From the IMG/VR virus record IMGVR_UViG_3300025168_000145, positions 1-47,442 of that record: a stretch of DNA of 47,442 bases, one strand, 5' to 3'. The position numbers were made by a program, and so were the translations under genes. Shown here in pieces: positions 1-8,121 of this stretch. This stretch comes from a virus. The notes under the pieces are model-generated. The model did not search any database, was not told the DNA's origin, and saw only the letters and a program-made list of their open reading frames with translations. Position 1 is the first letter of the stretch. Each line of letters opens with the position of its first letter.

Positions 1-1653
1 CGCTGGAACAATACCTGAATCACAAATCGGTTGACATTGACTTAATGAACTATACGGACCAGCAGGAAATCCCCAAACGTTTGTAGCCGCGAATGTTACT
101 TCAGTACAAACACCAGTAGCACCAAATGGGAAGTTTGGATCGTTTGGATGGAAAAACTCCCCACAGCGCCACGTAGAAGGACCACAATCATTATTACACC
201 AATTTAACCCAGACCAGGTTCCAATTCCTCCTGACGAACCTGGTCCATCAAAATATTGACCAAGTCCATCATATCTATCTATACAATCGTAATTAGGAGG
301 TCCGGTGCAATCCCAAGTGACACATGCACCACTAAAAAGAGAAACAATATCGTTTGCAATACTAGGAAAATCATCTCTACCTCCAGAAAAAGCAAGATGT
401 GGACTTCCACCAGTTTGCGTGAATGTACCACCACACATAGGTTGCAATTTCGTTTTCATGTAATTAGTAGTGCCTATAGGTTCACTAAATACACATCTAT
501 TGGGACCTGGACCCCCATCGTTAACGTGAACAAAAATAACATCTTCTGTCTGCCAATTATCTTCAGCATGGGCCACTTCCGAAGAGTCATACTCGTAATT
601 GTCTGATATTATTATTGTTGTTCTCTTGAAATCAGCGCGTGCATTTCTATTACCTAAACTACAATTAGGAAAATCTGTTATAGCTTTATCAAGCATTTCG
701 TGAGATATATTGAGAGCGTCGTGAACATTAGTTCCCCCTATACCAAAAATACCCTGGGCAACAGTGTTTAATTCTACAGGATCATTACTCAACCATTTAC
801 CACTAGCGGTTGGTAACATTCTAGTGTGATCTATATAGTTTGGATTATTGGCAGTGTTTGGATCTGAATTGAAACCTATGGTATCTGCGAAAGTACAGAT
901 ACCTATTTGTAAATCCCCAGCGTTCATCTGTGGAGTAAGTCCTGCGATTATAGAACTTACCATGTCATTGATGGCTTGTGTCCAGTGACCAATTCTATTA
1001 GGATTTGTGGATGCGAATGTTTGATGTGGGGGATGTGCTTGTGCGAGATGAGACCAACCACCTGATGGATATGATCCAACTAAAGACGCATCAGTATCAT
1101 GGCACGGGTCCCAGTATCCCAAGACACCAGCATGCAATTGCAATGGTACGTAATTTACAAATTGCCCTCCTAACATCCCTGCCCAAGTGTTAATCTCTGG
1201 GTGATCGCGGTGATAATCCATAGTAGCCGACACGTCAACAACTATAACAACATCGTTTTTACAAAGTTGAATAGTTGCAGGATCAATTACTCTTTTTTTC
1301 CTTTTATAATCTTTAGTATAAAATGATTCTAAAAGAACGTTTAATTCTATATAATCATCTAACCCTTTTGTCATAGATAGAAAACTCCTTCGTTTAGAAC
1401 TTAATTGTTGTGGATATTGTTGTGTAATTTGTTGTGGAAGATAATCATTTATTTGTTTTCTATTCTCGAGAAATAATTCACGTTTAGAACTAACCTTTAC
1501 TTTTTCAACTTCATATAATTTCTCGTGTTCAGCATTAGACATCAACGTACCGTCAGGCATATAATGAAAACCAGGAGGAGCTATTAACTCCTCCTTTTTC
1601 TCTGTAATCTTCTTCGGACTATCAGGCTTATATTCATTATCGTGATATGCCAT
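1..1653 (-). CDS. von Willebrand factor A domain protein, C-terminus cut by window edge
   Basis: This reading frame is open from the ATG at 1653 to base 1 (551 codons, no stop), so its C-terminus lies outside the window. Residues about 130-400 read as a vWA fold: a hydrophobic strand leads into a MIDAS-type DVSAT motif (residues 140-144), a conserved Thr sits in GGTNVHDAL (Thr308), and a third Asp sits in IIISDN (Asp351). From about residue 440 the protein becomes Cys- and Gly-rich, with two similar segments ending in NWCNNDC and LSQCQPIC. There is no signal peptide, so I infer a virion or fibre-associated adhesin with metal-dependent binding rather than a secreted protein. The gene follows the fibre gene with a 10-base gap. 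The vWA assignment is fairly firm; the role is inferred. Confidence 0.8.
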   Translation of the reverse strand, partial: MAYHDNEYKPDSPKKITEKKEELIAPPGFHYMPDGTLMSNAEHEKLYEVEKVKVSSKRELFLENRKQINDYLPQQITQQYPQQLSSKRRSFLSMTKGLDDYIELNVLLESFYTKDYKRKKRVIDPATIQLCKNDVVIVVDVSATMDYHRDHPEINTWAGMLGGQFVNYVPLQLHAGVLGYWDPCHDTDASLVGSYPSGGWSHLAQAHPPHQTFASTNPNRIGHWTQAINDMVSSIIAGLTPQMNAGDLQIGICTFADTIGFNSDPNTANNPNYIDHTRMLPTASGKWLSNDPVELNTVAQGIFGIGGTNVHDALNISHEMLDKAITDFPNCSLGNRNARADFKRTTIIISDNYEYDSSEVAHAEDNWQTEDVIFVHVNDGGPGPNRCVFSEPIGTTNYMKTKLQPMCGGTFTQTGGSPHLAFSGGRDDFPSIANDIVSLFSGACVTWDCTGPPNYDCIDRYDGLGQYFDGPGSSGGIGTWSGLNWCNNDCGPSTWRCGEFFHPNDPNFPFGATGVCTEVTFAATNVWGFPAGPYSSLSQCQPICDSGIVPA

Positions 1654-1663
1654 AATTTAATTT

Positions 1664-4237
1664 TTATTGAGGAGCTACTGTTATTGATCCACCCCATATT
1701 CTTTGGGTTACATTGTTAAGATCTAGTTTTATTCCTAAAAAATTAGTAGCAGTGGCGTCTACGTCTATAGTTAAAGCGCTATTAAGAGTAGTGTTACCTA
1801 AAGATGATCCTAAACCATTAGCATTAATATCCATTTCGTATACGTAAAAATTTCTACTACTATTATTTGAATAAATATTAACCGTTGTTGCCGTCATACC
1901 CTCTGGAATCGTTACGAAAGTCCACATTTCAGATGTCGCATCACCCACTACGAACCCACTATTTGCATCTTCATCAAACCAACCGCCCTCCGCACCTTCG
2001 TCATTAACTATAAAATCATTCGGTAATATTTTTATTATACTACCGTATCTTCTTCCACTAGTACCAGATATTGTTACGCCGTTTATTGTTAAGGCATCTG
2101 TTTCTAAAGTTCCATCTACATCTATGTCTCCAGCTAGATCAATATCCCCAGGTACCGTTACAACTGAATTTGCTCCATTTCCAAGAGTCACATCAACCTC
2201 CCCGCTCTCGCTACCACCTACACAATAAAATCCAGAAGCCGTTGTTCCATTATGAGTCGCTACTTGAATATTTAGTTCTCCACTTTCTTGACCAGATGCA
2301 GCGACGTCAATACGAGAGCTAATAGATGCGTACTCTTCCGTGTTTCCAGCGGAATCCAATCCATTAAAACCGATCCACCCAAGCAAATCATCATCTGCCC
2401 CACCAGTACTTCCATCTGGTATACCAAACCCAGTATCACCCAAAGCACTAGTTCCAATAGTAGCATTTCTGTAATTGTAGAAATTAAATTGGGGGGAAGT
2501 TCCATTATCTGAAACGTTGAATAAATTAATTGCTGGTTTGCTATGGGTATTGTTAAACATATTGAAATTATGGGAAAGTACCAATAAAGATGTTTCAGAA
2601 CCTGTCGGTGCCTCTCCCGCGTCACCTGTTCCGACAGAATTAACACCTGCTAATGTTGTTATGTTAGGTTGACTTACCGTCGCTAAAGTTCCAGTTAACG
2701 CTCCAGTTGCCGTAACAGCCCCTGCAAAAGTTGCTAGTTTATCATTACCAAGAGTTAGCACTAAAGATTCGGAAGCATTAGCATCTGTTGTATAAAATTG
2801 TAAAGAACAATCATTTACAGTATTAGACCAAACTTCACCCGCCGAGTTAAGCGCTTGTATTCTAGCTCCAATAGTATATGTGCTAGCATCATCTTCCGCG
2901 CCTGTAAATTCTATTACACCTAGTCTATGTCCATCACCCATCGCATACCCGTCATTAGCTCGTAATATAAGTTTACCTCCCTGCGTCGCGCTACTCGCTG
3001 TTGTATCCATAGCAGTGAATGTTGCTCCAGCGTCAACCGCACCGACATTACCGTAAACTGTCGTTCCACCATCGTTTAACACAGCTAATAGAACTTCGTC
3101 AACATACCAATTAAATCTTCCGTCGTTAGTAGTGCCAGAAGATGTATATGTAGTGAAATCAATATCACACAAAGCCTGAGTTCCACTGTTGTATGTTGAT
3201 TTTATCTCTAATCTATCTGTAGCAGAAGACCCTAAACTAATAGTAGGATTACCGTTGTTTACAGCGTTGTACATAGTAAGATCTCCAGCCGCAATATTTG
3301 TAGTCCCGCTAGCTGTCCCGAGTGAGGTTAATCCAGATAAAGTTGTAATACCTGTTTGCGATGCTACTTTAATCAACCCGCTATTATCCAACGCTGCTGT
3401 ACTACCCATTGTTAGCTTTCCAGCAATAGTTGTTGTTGAGGCCGCTCCAGCTCCTACAGTAACATCAACTTCGCCGCCTGTAGCATGCTCTCCTTCTAGA
3501 ACTAACCCAGATACTAACGCTGTGTCCGAGCCGTCGCTAGCCGCCACGCTTAATGTCAACTTACCCGCCTCGTCAGTGTCGTCAGATTCAGAAATTTCTC
3601 CTAAAATTCGCACGAATTCTATGTCTTCAGTTGCCTCGTTTTTACCAAAAAAAGCTATTTTACCTAAATTTTCACCGTCCTCAGTATCCTCTACTTCTTT
3701 TTGAAATACTATTTCTGCACATGTATCTGGCTCCGAATGAAGAGCTCGTATTTTAATTTGTGGCTTACCTGAAGTAGACGAAAATACATCTAAAACATCT
3801 GAACGCACACTAACATCGTTACCAGCGGCTTCTAAATATATATCGTTAGCCGCGTCTAAAGTTATATTACCATCAGCGGCTATTTCAAAATGACCAGCTG
3901 TTGCAGCCGCATCTATAGTAGTAAGAGTTGTTGCCCCAGCGGCACCTGTAGTTATAGTAAAGGTATCGCTAGTATCACCTAATATAGAGATTGTTTTACT
4001 ATTTAAATTGATATCATCAACCTGTAAATTAGTAAGAGTACCTAACGAAGTAAAAGCTGTAGACAATGTACTTATTGTTCCAGAATCTACAGAAGCAATA
4101 TTAGCTAACGTGACGTTTCCTCCACTTTGAGAAAGAACCTGATTAGTACCCATATATATAGACGAATCTTTTTCTACGATTACGTCACTACGCATCCTAG
4201 ATTTAAAAGACCATATATGTTCTCCAAACCATTTCAT
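1664..4237 (-). CDS. repeat-rich fibre or virion surface protein (857 aa)
   Basis: This is a long, low-complexity protein rich in Thr, Ser, Gly, Ala and Asp. Short degenerate beta-type motifs recur, such as TLTTID, TGGEVDVTVGAGA, SGEVDVTLGNGA and ITTLSGLTSLGT. This composition is typical of fibre-like virion proteins of marine phages. The motif GGEVDVT/SGEVDVT appears twice, near residues 255 and 680, followed both times by a stretch that sets up a new TIAGKLTM or TVPGDIDL strand, which suggests internal duplication. The C-terminal ~130 residues (after YGSIIKILPNDF) are less repetitive and may be a separate head domain. It overlaps the upstream gene by one base (TAATG), so the two are probably coupled. 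No enzymatic motif is visible. A role in host attachment is inferred from composition and position. Confidence 0.75.
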   Translation of the reverse strand: MKWFGEHIWSFKSRMRSDVIVEKDSSIYMGTNQVLSQSGGNVTLANIASVDSGTISTLSTAFTSLGTLTNLQVDDINLNSKTISILGDTSDTFTITTGAAGATTLTTIDAAATAGHFEIAADGNITLDAANDIYLEAAGNDVSVRSDVLDVFSSTSGKPQIKIRALHSEPDTCAEIVFQKEVEDTEDGENLGKIAFFGKNEATEDIEFVRILGEISESDDTDEAGKLTLSVAASDGSDTALVSGLVLEGEHATGGEVDVTVGAGAASTTTIAGKLTMGSTAALDNSGLIKVASQTGITTLSGLTSLGTASGTTNIAAGDLTMYNAVNNGNPTISLGSSATDRLEIKSTYNSGTQALCDIDFTTYTSSGTTNDGRFNWYVDEVLLAVLNDGGTTVYGNVGAVDAGATFTAMDTTASSATQGGKLILRANDGYAMGDGHRLGVIEFTGAEDDASTYTIGARIQALNSAGEVWSNTVNDCSLQFYTTDANASESLVLTLGNDKLATFAGAVTATGALTGTLATVSQPNITTLAGVNSVGTGDAGEAPTGSETSLLVLSHNFNMFNNTHSKPAINLFNVSDNGTSPQFNFYNYRNATIGTSALGDTGFGIPDGSTGGADDDLLGWIGFNGLDSAGNTEEYASISSRIDVAASGQESGELNIQVATHNGTTASGFYCVGGSESGEVDVTLGNGANSVVTVPGDIDLAGDIDVDGTLETDALTINGVTISGTSGRRYGSIIKILPNDFIVNDEGAEGGWFDEDANSGFVVGDATSEMWTFVTIPEGMTATTVNIYSNNSSRNFYVYEMDINANGLGSSLGNTTLNSALTIDVDATATNFLGIKLDLNNVTQRIWGGSITVAPQ

Positions 4238-4614
4238 TAGTAATTTATTATTATATCTAACGTGTTTGTTCCATCAATAGCTCCTATTGCTAAATACAAC
4301 CCAAACCCATGCTCACCTCTGTTGTCAAAAGCAAGTAATTTAGGATCATCTAATAAAAGCGAAACGGTTGGTGGAATACCTATTTTTTTAATTATATTAA
4401 AGGTACTAGACGCGGTATCAATAGGTTGATTTTGTAAAAACAAAGTAATTGTAGCGTTTACCGTATCATGTGTATTAGTTATCATCATAGAATGTATTTC
4501 TCCACGTTTTTCACCTGGAGCGATAAGTTCTATATTTACACCGTGGTTATCTACCCCGTTGTGCTGTACTTTTGAGCCAGTCCAGGTTATACTATGATAA
4601 GGCGTGAATGCCAT
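4237..4614 (-). CDS. small virion structural protein (125 aa), unrecognised
   Basis: This is a compact protein with alternating hydrophobic and polar residues, suggesting an all-beta fold. It has no signal peptide, membrane segment or catalytic motif. It sits between a fibre-like protein and a set of three paralogous small structural proteins. It shares single-base start/stop overlaps (TAATG) with both neighbours, so the reading frames are tightly coupled. Its position and size suggest a decoration or fibre-attachment protein, but that is an inference from context only. Confidence 0.65.
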   Translation of the reverse strand: MAFTPYHSITWTGSKVQHNGVDNHGVNIELIAPGEKRGEIHSMMITNTHDTVNATITLFLQNQPIDTASSTFNIIKKIGIPPTVSLLLDDPKLLAFDNRGEHGFGLYLAIGAIDGTNTLDIIINY

Positions 4615-5105
4615 TACTGATAAAACACTATGTACTCTACTGTAGCTGCTCCATCCGATACAGACGCTGAGCTAGGATGTACAGTGATATCACCTACATT
4701 ACTAGCTCCATTCCAAGGAATAATCATCCATTCATTACCATAAAGTCTACCTATTTCAAAAAAAGTTTGATCACCGTCGTTTGCTGTTGCCGCTAAATCA
4801 GCGTTGTTTTTAGCGTTTCCTAAACCTACAACAACGTATTTTGATGTATCATCCGATAAATATTTAACGTATACTTTTGCCGCGGTATCCCCTGTAACAG
4901 TCATATCTGCTACAGCACTACCCGCTAAACCTCCTACTACGAGGTCAACGTGTTTTTTATCTTCTAAATGTACTCTTTGTACACCAGAGGTTCTTTCTAA
5001 TCCATTGTTAGTCCCGGCTTTAGTTAAAGTCATAGCTTTATTTATTGAAAGACCATAATCTGTAATATCACTATTTACTATTAATTGTGCTGTTATTGTT
5101 GCCAT
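4614..5105 (-). CDS. paralogous virion surface protein, copy 3 of 3 (163 aa)
   Basis: This is the most diverged member of a tandem family of three (4614-6342). It keeps the family signature: MAT at the start, a hydrophobic strand, then SINKAMTLTKAGTNNGLE near residue 20-37. In the second half it has IGRLYGNEWMIIPWN followed by VGDITVHPS. The corresponding stretches in the neighbours are GKLYAGDFLWMPWS with HGDITVTPS and GRLYGGDWMFMPWS with SDITIRPS. The predicted fold is all beta. The leader just upstream of the ATG is a run of AAAT units with no Shine-Dalgarno sequence. The function is not known; a decoration or fibre role is inferred from the neighbourhood. It overlaps the next gene by one base. 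Confidence 0.7.
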   Translation of the reverse strand: MATITAQLIVNSDITDYGLSINKAMTLTKAGTNNGLERTSGVQRVHLEDKKHVDLVVGGLAGSAVADMTVTGDTAAKVYVKYLSDDTSKYVVVGLGNAKNNADLAATANDGDQTFFEIGRLYGNEWMIIPWNGASNVGDITVHPSSASVSDGAATVEYIVFYQ

Positions 5106-5130
5106 ATTTATTTATTTATTTATATTAATA

Positions 5131-5598
5131 CTATGCTGTCGCAAGGTTTTCAGTTGGATATTCAGTACCTTCGTTTATACAAGTGAACTCTATTTCCATA
5201 CCGGTTGCTACACTAGGAGTTACCGTTATGTCACCGTGGTGATTATTCGCGTTTGCAGATTCTCTCATGCTCCAAGGCATCCATAAAAAATCCCCTGCGT
5301 ATAATTTACCTATAACTTGCTCACATATTTTTACTGTAATATATTCGGTTTCATCCACTGATTTATTACAAATATAAACCCACGAAGATTTGTTTTCAAA
5401 AGCTATACTACCTTCTATTAATTGTGGAAATATATCTACAGTTGTAGTTGCTTTTAAGTTAGCCCTAGCCATTCCTGTAGTTTGATCTAAACCTGTTGTT
5501 GATCCTGCTTTTGTTAGTGTGTTCGTGGCAGACAGCGATAAAGCGTCTGTCAACAAATCTGCACTCGTTAGCGTAATCGCTGCTGTTGTTGTTGCCAT
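5131..5598 (-). CDS. paralogous virion surface protein, copy 2 of 3 (155 aa)
   Basis: The N-terminus MATTTAAITLTSADLLTDAL is almost identical to that of the gene just upstream (MATTTATITLTSSDLLTDEL), showing recent tandem duplication. The middle varies, and the block GKLYAGDFLWMPWS followed by HGDITVTPS is shared with both other copies. It has four Cys or near-Cys positions in the middle (ICNK, KICEQ, FTCIN) that the other two copies lack, so the variable core has diverged. The leader upstream of ATG contains three AAAT units. I take it to be a structural surface protein; there is no enzyme signature. Confidence 0.7.
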   Translation of the reverse strand: MATTTAAITLTSADLLTDALSLSATNTLTKAGSTTGLDQTTGMARANLKATTTVDIFPQLIEGSIAFENKSSWVYICNKSVDETEYITVKICEQVIGKLYAGDFLWMPWSMRESANANNHHGDITVTPSVATGMEIEFTCINEGTEYPTENLATA

Positions 5599-5628
5599 AA
5601 TTTTTATTTATTTATTTAGTTATTATTT

Positions 5629-6342
5629 TTATTCGTGTATTAACATGCACTCATAAATCATTTCGTTATGAGTACTAGGTCTTATAGTTATATCAGATTC
5701 AGATTTCGTACCTACCGCCGCTAAAGTAATAGCCGCTGTTCCACTAGATGAAGATTTTGTACCGTCAGCTGTAACCGGAACACTATTCGTTAAACCACCA
5801 GCACGTCTATTTGTAAAAGCCACAGTTGTTTCTCCAGCAGCGTGATCAGTTGTCCAGTTAGGATAGTTTGTAGCGTCGATAATAGCGGCAAAATCTGATT
5901 CCGTAGCATTTGTAGCCGTTGCTTTTACACCGTCCCACTCCCAAGTGTCTCCAGCTACCCAAGATCCGGCTATTGTTACGGTAAAAGTAGAACCAGTTCC
6001 AGAAGTAGCGCTCCAAGGCATAAACATCCAATCACCACCATATAATCTTCCTAGTTCTTCTCCATCTATATGAACAGTGTAATAATACGTAGCGTTAGTT
6101 GATGTGTTTTTAATGTATACTTTGTTTGCTTTATCAGTGGTGTAATCTTCAGATCTATACAAAGTTGTTGCTTGTATGTTTCCAGCTGCTGCTGCTGAAG
6201 TCGCTTTTCTACTTAATCCAGAAGCTTGTTCTACACCAGTAGATGTTCCAGCTTTTGTAAGTGTTGCTGTCGAAGCTAAAGACAGTTCGTCTGTTAATAA
6301 ATCAGAACTAGTTAATGTTATTGTTGCTGTTGTAGTTGCCAT
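5629..6342 (-). CDS. paralogous virion surface protein with inserted domain, copy 1 of 3 (237 aa)
   Basis: This has the family N-terminus (MATTTATITLTSSDLLTDEL) and GRLYGGDWMFMPWS, but between that block and SDITIRPST there is an insertion of roughly 90 residues (about 117-208). The insert begins FTVTIAGSWVAGDTWEWDG and contains repeated Ala/Thr-rich strands. This type of beta-strand domain occurs in phage fibre proteins. In the two sister genes MPWS and the DIT.xPS strand are separated by only about 10 residues, so the insert is cleanly delimited. I infer that the insert adds a binding or multimerisation surface. It is the first of the three in transcription order and lies just downstream of the lysin candidate. 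Confidence 0.72.
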   Translation of the reverse strand: MATTTATITLTSSDLLTDELSLASTATLTKAGTSTGVEQASGLSRKATSAAAAGNIQATTLYRSEDYTTDKANKVYIKNTSTNATYYYTVHIDGEELGRLYGGDWMFMPWSATSGTGSTFTVTIAGSWVAGDTWEWDGVKATATNATESDFAAIIDATNYPNWTTDHAAGETTVAFTNRRAGGLTNSVPVTADGTKSSSSGTAAITLAAVGTKSESDITIRPSTHNEMIYECMLIHE

Positions 6343-6348
6343 ATTCTT

Positions 6349-6960
6349 TTATTTTATATTTTTGCTTTCTATTAATGTATATGAAAATGAATTACCCCAA
6401 TGTTCTCTAGCTTCTTGGCATATACCCAAGAACTCCATCCAATCGTCATTAGAAGCAATTACTTGACATCCTGCTGACCATTTATTTACATAAGTAGAAG
6501 TTTTACCTTCTAACGCTGTTGCTCTATGTATATTGATTCCGAACACACCTGTATCTACAGATGATTCGTCGAATTCATATTTATCGTTTCTGTTATTATC
6601 TCTGTATACTGTAACGTCTTTCTTTTGTCCTAAAGCTAGATATTTACCAGAATGTAATCTAAGTTTATGAGAACCTCTATATTGCCCAGGCTTTAACACC
6701 GCACATCCTATCTTATCTATCCAAGGATTTTCCATCCAATCGTCACCTGGATCTGTAGTACAAACATATTCTTGGTAATGCCACTCACCGTTTTCGTCTT
6801 TATAAGATATAGTAATTAAGTCATCAAACTTATTTGTTATCTTACCTTCGGTTGCAGAGTTCCTAATACCAATTATATTTACATCATAATTATCGTTTGT
6901 AAAGTACTTGTATCCTAAGCCTTCTACAGTATCTTGTATTTGTTCTCTAGTATATTTCAT
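6349..6960 (-). CDS. putative cell-wall hydrolase, L,D-transpeptidase-like (203 aa)
   Basis: The C-terminal half contains GINIHRA (His145) and, 17 residues later, WSAGCQVI (Ser162, Cys165). This His...S-x-G-C arrangement matches the active-site pattern of YkuD-type L,D-transpeptidases and related peptidoglycan enzymes, whose catalytic Cys is preceded by S-x-G. The N-terminal half is mixed alpha/beta and carries no known binding repeat. No signal peptide is present, so release through the holin at 46194-46586 would be required if it acts in lysis. It overlaps the 57-residue gene upstream by ATGA, so translation is coupled. A role as endolysin is my inference; peptidoglycan modification after injection is an alternative. 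Confidence 0.6.
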   Translation of the reverse strand: MKYTREQIQDTVEGLGYKYFTNDNYDVNIIGIRNSATEGKITNKFDDLITISYKDENGEWHYQEYVCTTDPGDDWMENPWIDKIGCAVLKPGQYRGSHKLRLHSGKYLALGQKKDVTVYRDNNRNDKYEFDESSVDTGVFGINIHRATALEGKTSTYVNKWSAGCQVIASNDDWMEFLGICQEAREHWGNSFSYTLIESKNIK

Positions 6961-7130
6961 AATTCAAACCCTAAGTTACAAATCATAAATCTAAACTTAG
7001 AACATAAACAGTCTTTTTCACAAAACAAACATACTTTTATTTCTAAAACTGTAAACGTTCCAATTCTTAATTCTAGTTTATATTTTTCTTTTTTATTTCC
7101 GGCATCAAAACCGTTTATCCAATTTATCAT
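6957..7130 (-). CDS. small Cys-rich protein (57 aa)
   Basis: The ATG at 7130 opens a 57-codon frame ending in TGA at 6957, overlapping the next ATG as ATGA. The leader before the ATG (AAATTA type) matches those of neighbouring genes. The N-terminus is MINWINGFDAGNKKEKYKLE. The C-terminal half has five cysteines (34, 37, 41, 43, 51) in the order CLFCEKDCLC...C, which could bind zinc or another metal. The pattern of overlap, the leader and the fact that it fills an otherwise empty gap of 178 bases support it being real. No function is recognised. Confidence 0.65.
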   Translation of the reverse strand: MINWINGFDAGNKKEKYKLELRIGTFTVLEIKVCLFCEKDCLCSKFRFMICNLGFEL

Positions 7131-7138
7131 AATTTAAT

Positions 7139-7507
7139 TTATCTTTTTCCACCGTGGTATTCCACAGCGTGTCCTTCTCTAATTAATAATTCATTTAAAC
7201 TTTCTACAGTTAATTTTTCTTGTCCATCAACCATATCTAAAAATATCTCTCCTAAACATCTACCAAACTTACCTATACCATGAGATTTTAATTGTATATT
7301 TTTACAGCCTTCTAACAAAGCCTTAACCCTATCTTTAGCAGCCAACCCTCTAGCTTTTTCTTCTAAATCTTTAGTTCTAGATTCTGGAGCGTTTATCCCT
7401 AAAAATCTAACTCTTTTTTTTACTTTGATATCAAAACCTAAATCAATCTCAGCGTCAATAGTATCTCCGTCAACAACCCTTAATAAAGAAATCTTATAAT
7501 TATACAT
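7139..7507 (-). CDS. staphylococcal-nuclease-type endonuclease (122 aa)
   Basis: This is an SNase (thermonuclease) family protein: Ca-dependent cleavage of DNA/RNA by an OB-fold enzyme. The catalytic set is visible: VVDGDT with Asp15, Arg34 before FLGINAPE, Glu42 in that motif, and Arg83 in FGRCLGEIF. These correspond to Asp21, Arg35, Glu43 and Arg87 of the S. aureus enzyme. The enzyme's Asp40 is Asn39 here, a change seen in many family members. The length is that of the bare catalytic domain. No signal peptide is present, so a cytoplasmic or virion-borne nuclease is implied. It sits among small basic proteins and the lysin candidate. Possible roles are host-nucleic-acid degradation or DNA processing; the sequence does not decide. 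Confidence 0.9.
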   Translation of the reverse strand: MYNYKISLLRVVDGDTIDAEIDLGFDIKVKKRVRFLGINAPESRTKDLEEKARGLAAKDRVKALLEGCKNIQLKSHGIGKFGRCLGEIFLDMVDGQEKLTVESLNELLIREGHAVEYHGGKR

Positions 7508-7513
7508 AGTTAT

Positions 7514-7738
7514 TTATTTTGGAACACAGTTAGGAACTGTTCTTCCACCTTTCTTTTTGTATCCTACTTGTTTATAATTTTTCCAGCATTTCATAGGTGA
7601 GTTAACTTCTCTTAATTTAAAGCCAGATGGTTTTTTATGTCCCCAACCTTTCTTTTTTAATTTTAAATGCTCGGCGTTAGTATCAGCCATCTCAGCCTTA
7701 CCATCACCATACATCATATGTTTTTTAAATTTTGCCAT
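7514..7738 (-). CDS. small basic protein with CWKNY...VPNC motif (74 aa)
   Basis: This protein is highly Lys-rich, and its C-terminus reads SPMKCWKNYKQVGYKKKGGR then TVPNCVPK. Short proteins or tails ending in C-W-x-x-Y...G(K/R)xVxNC are, from memory, common in marine phages and algal viruses, often at the end of capsid-related proteins. The two Cys residues (51 and 71) could form a disulfide or metal site. The charge suggests nucleic-acid contact. There is a 10-base gap to the next small basic protein upstream and 6 to the nuclease downstream, so the three look like one sub-operon. The function is unknown. Confidence 0.75.
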   Translation of the reverse strand: MAKFKKHMMYGDGKAEMADTNAEHLKLKKKGWGHKKPSGFKLREVNSPMKCWKNYKQVGYKKKGGRTVPNCVPK

Positions 7739-7748
7739 AATTATTGTT

Positions 7749-8120
7749 TTAACATTTCCAACGTCTACGCGCTGCTTTACCTCTTTCGCCAGTCCAACCC
7801 TTAGATCTAGCGCAAAATGATTTTCTTCTTCCAGCGGCTTTACTACCCGCTTTTACCTTACCCGTAACTGCTGTTTTTAATTTACTACCTGGGTTTTTTC
7901 TTCTATAAGAAGCAACGCCAGCATCCGTCATACCAGCTCCTTCTTTTACAGTTCTAAAATTTCTACCACTGCCTTTGGTTCTTTTGTTATCAGTGTCTTT
8001 ATGTAAAGGAGAGCCTAAGTTTCTACGCCTACCACAACTAGTAACAGGAAAAGGATTACCGCTCTGAACGTATCCCTCTGTTTTTTTAAACATACTATTT
8101 TGTCTATGTGTTCCTGGCAT
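7749..8120 (-). CDS. basic protein of the KSFCAR / RRRW family (123 aa)
   Basis: The C-terminal two thirds is strongly basic and contains a sequence of recognisable blocks: GAGMTDAGVASYRRKNPG, then LKTAVTGKVKAGSKAAGRRK, then SFCARSKGW and a terminal ARRRWKC. I recall a conserved family in marine viruses and cyanobacteria with this G-T.xGxxxYRR...KAAxRRKSFCARM...RRW pattern (possibly annotated DUF6321). The abundance of Lys and Arg suggests DNA binding or condensation. It precedes the 74-residue basic protein and the SNase-like nuclease, with short spacing. I regard the family as recognised but functionless in current knowledge. Confidence 0.78.
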   Translation of the reverse strand: MPGTHRQNSMFKKTEGYVQSGNPFPVTSCGRRRNLGSPLHKDTDNKRTKGSGRNFRTVKEGAGMTDAGVASYRRKNPGSKLKTAVTGKVKAGSKAAGRRKSFCARSKGWTGERGKAARRRWKC

Positions 8121-8121
8121 A

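Noticed and set aside
2272-2646. Minus-strand open frame of 124 codons within the fibre gene
   Set aside because: It is in a different frame from the 857-residue gene, without a plausible leader, and its composition is irregular. The main frame is better supported.
3189-3704. Plus-strand open frame of 171 codons inside the fibre gene
   Set aside because: It lies wholly within the minus-strand 857-residue gene, and its composition mirrors the antisense of the repeat-rich protein. No leader or neighbour supports it.
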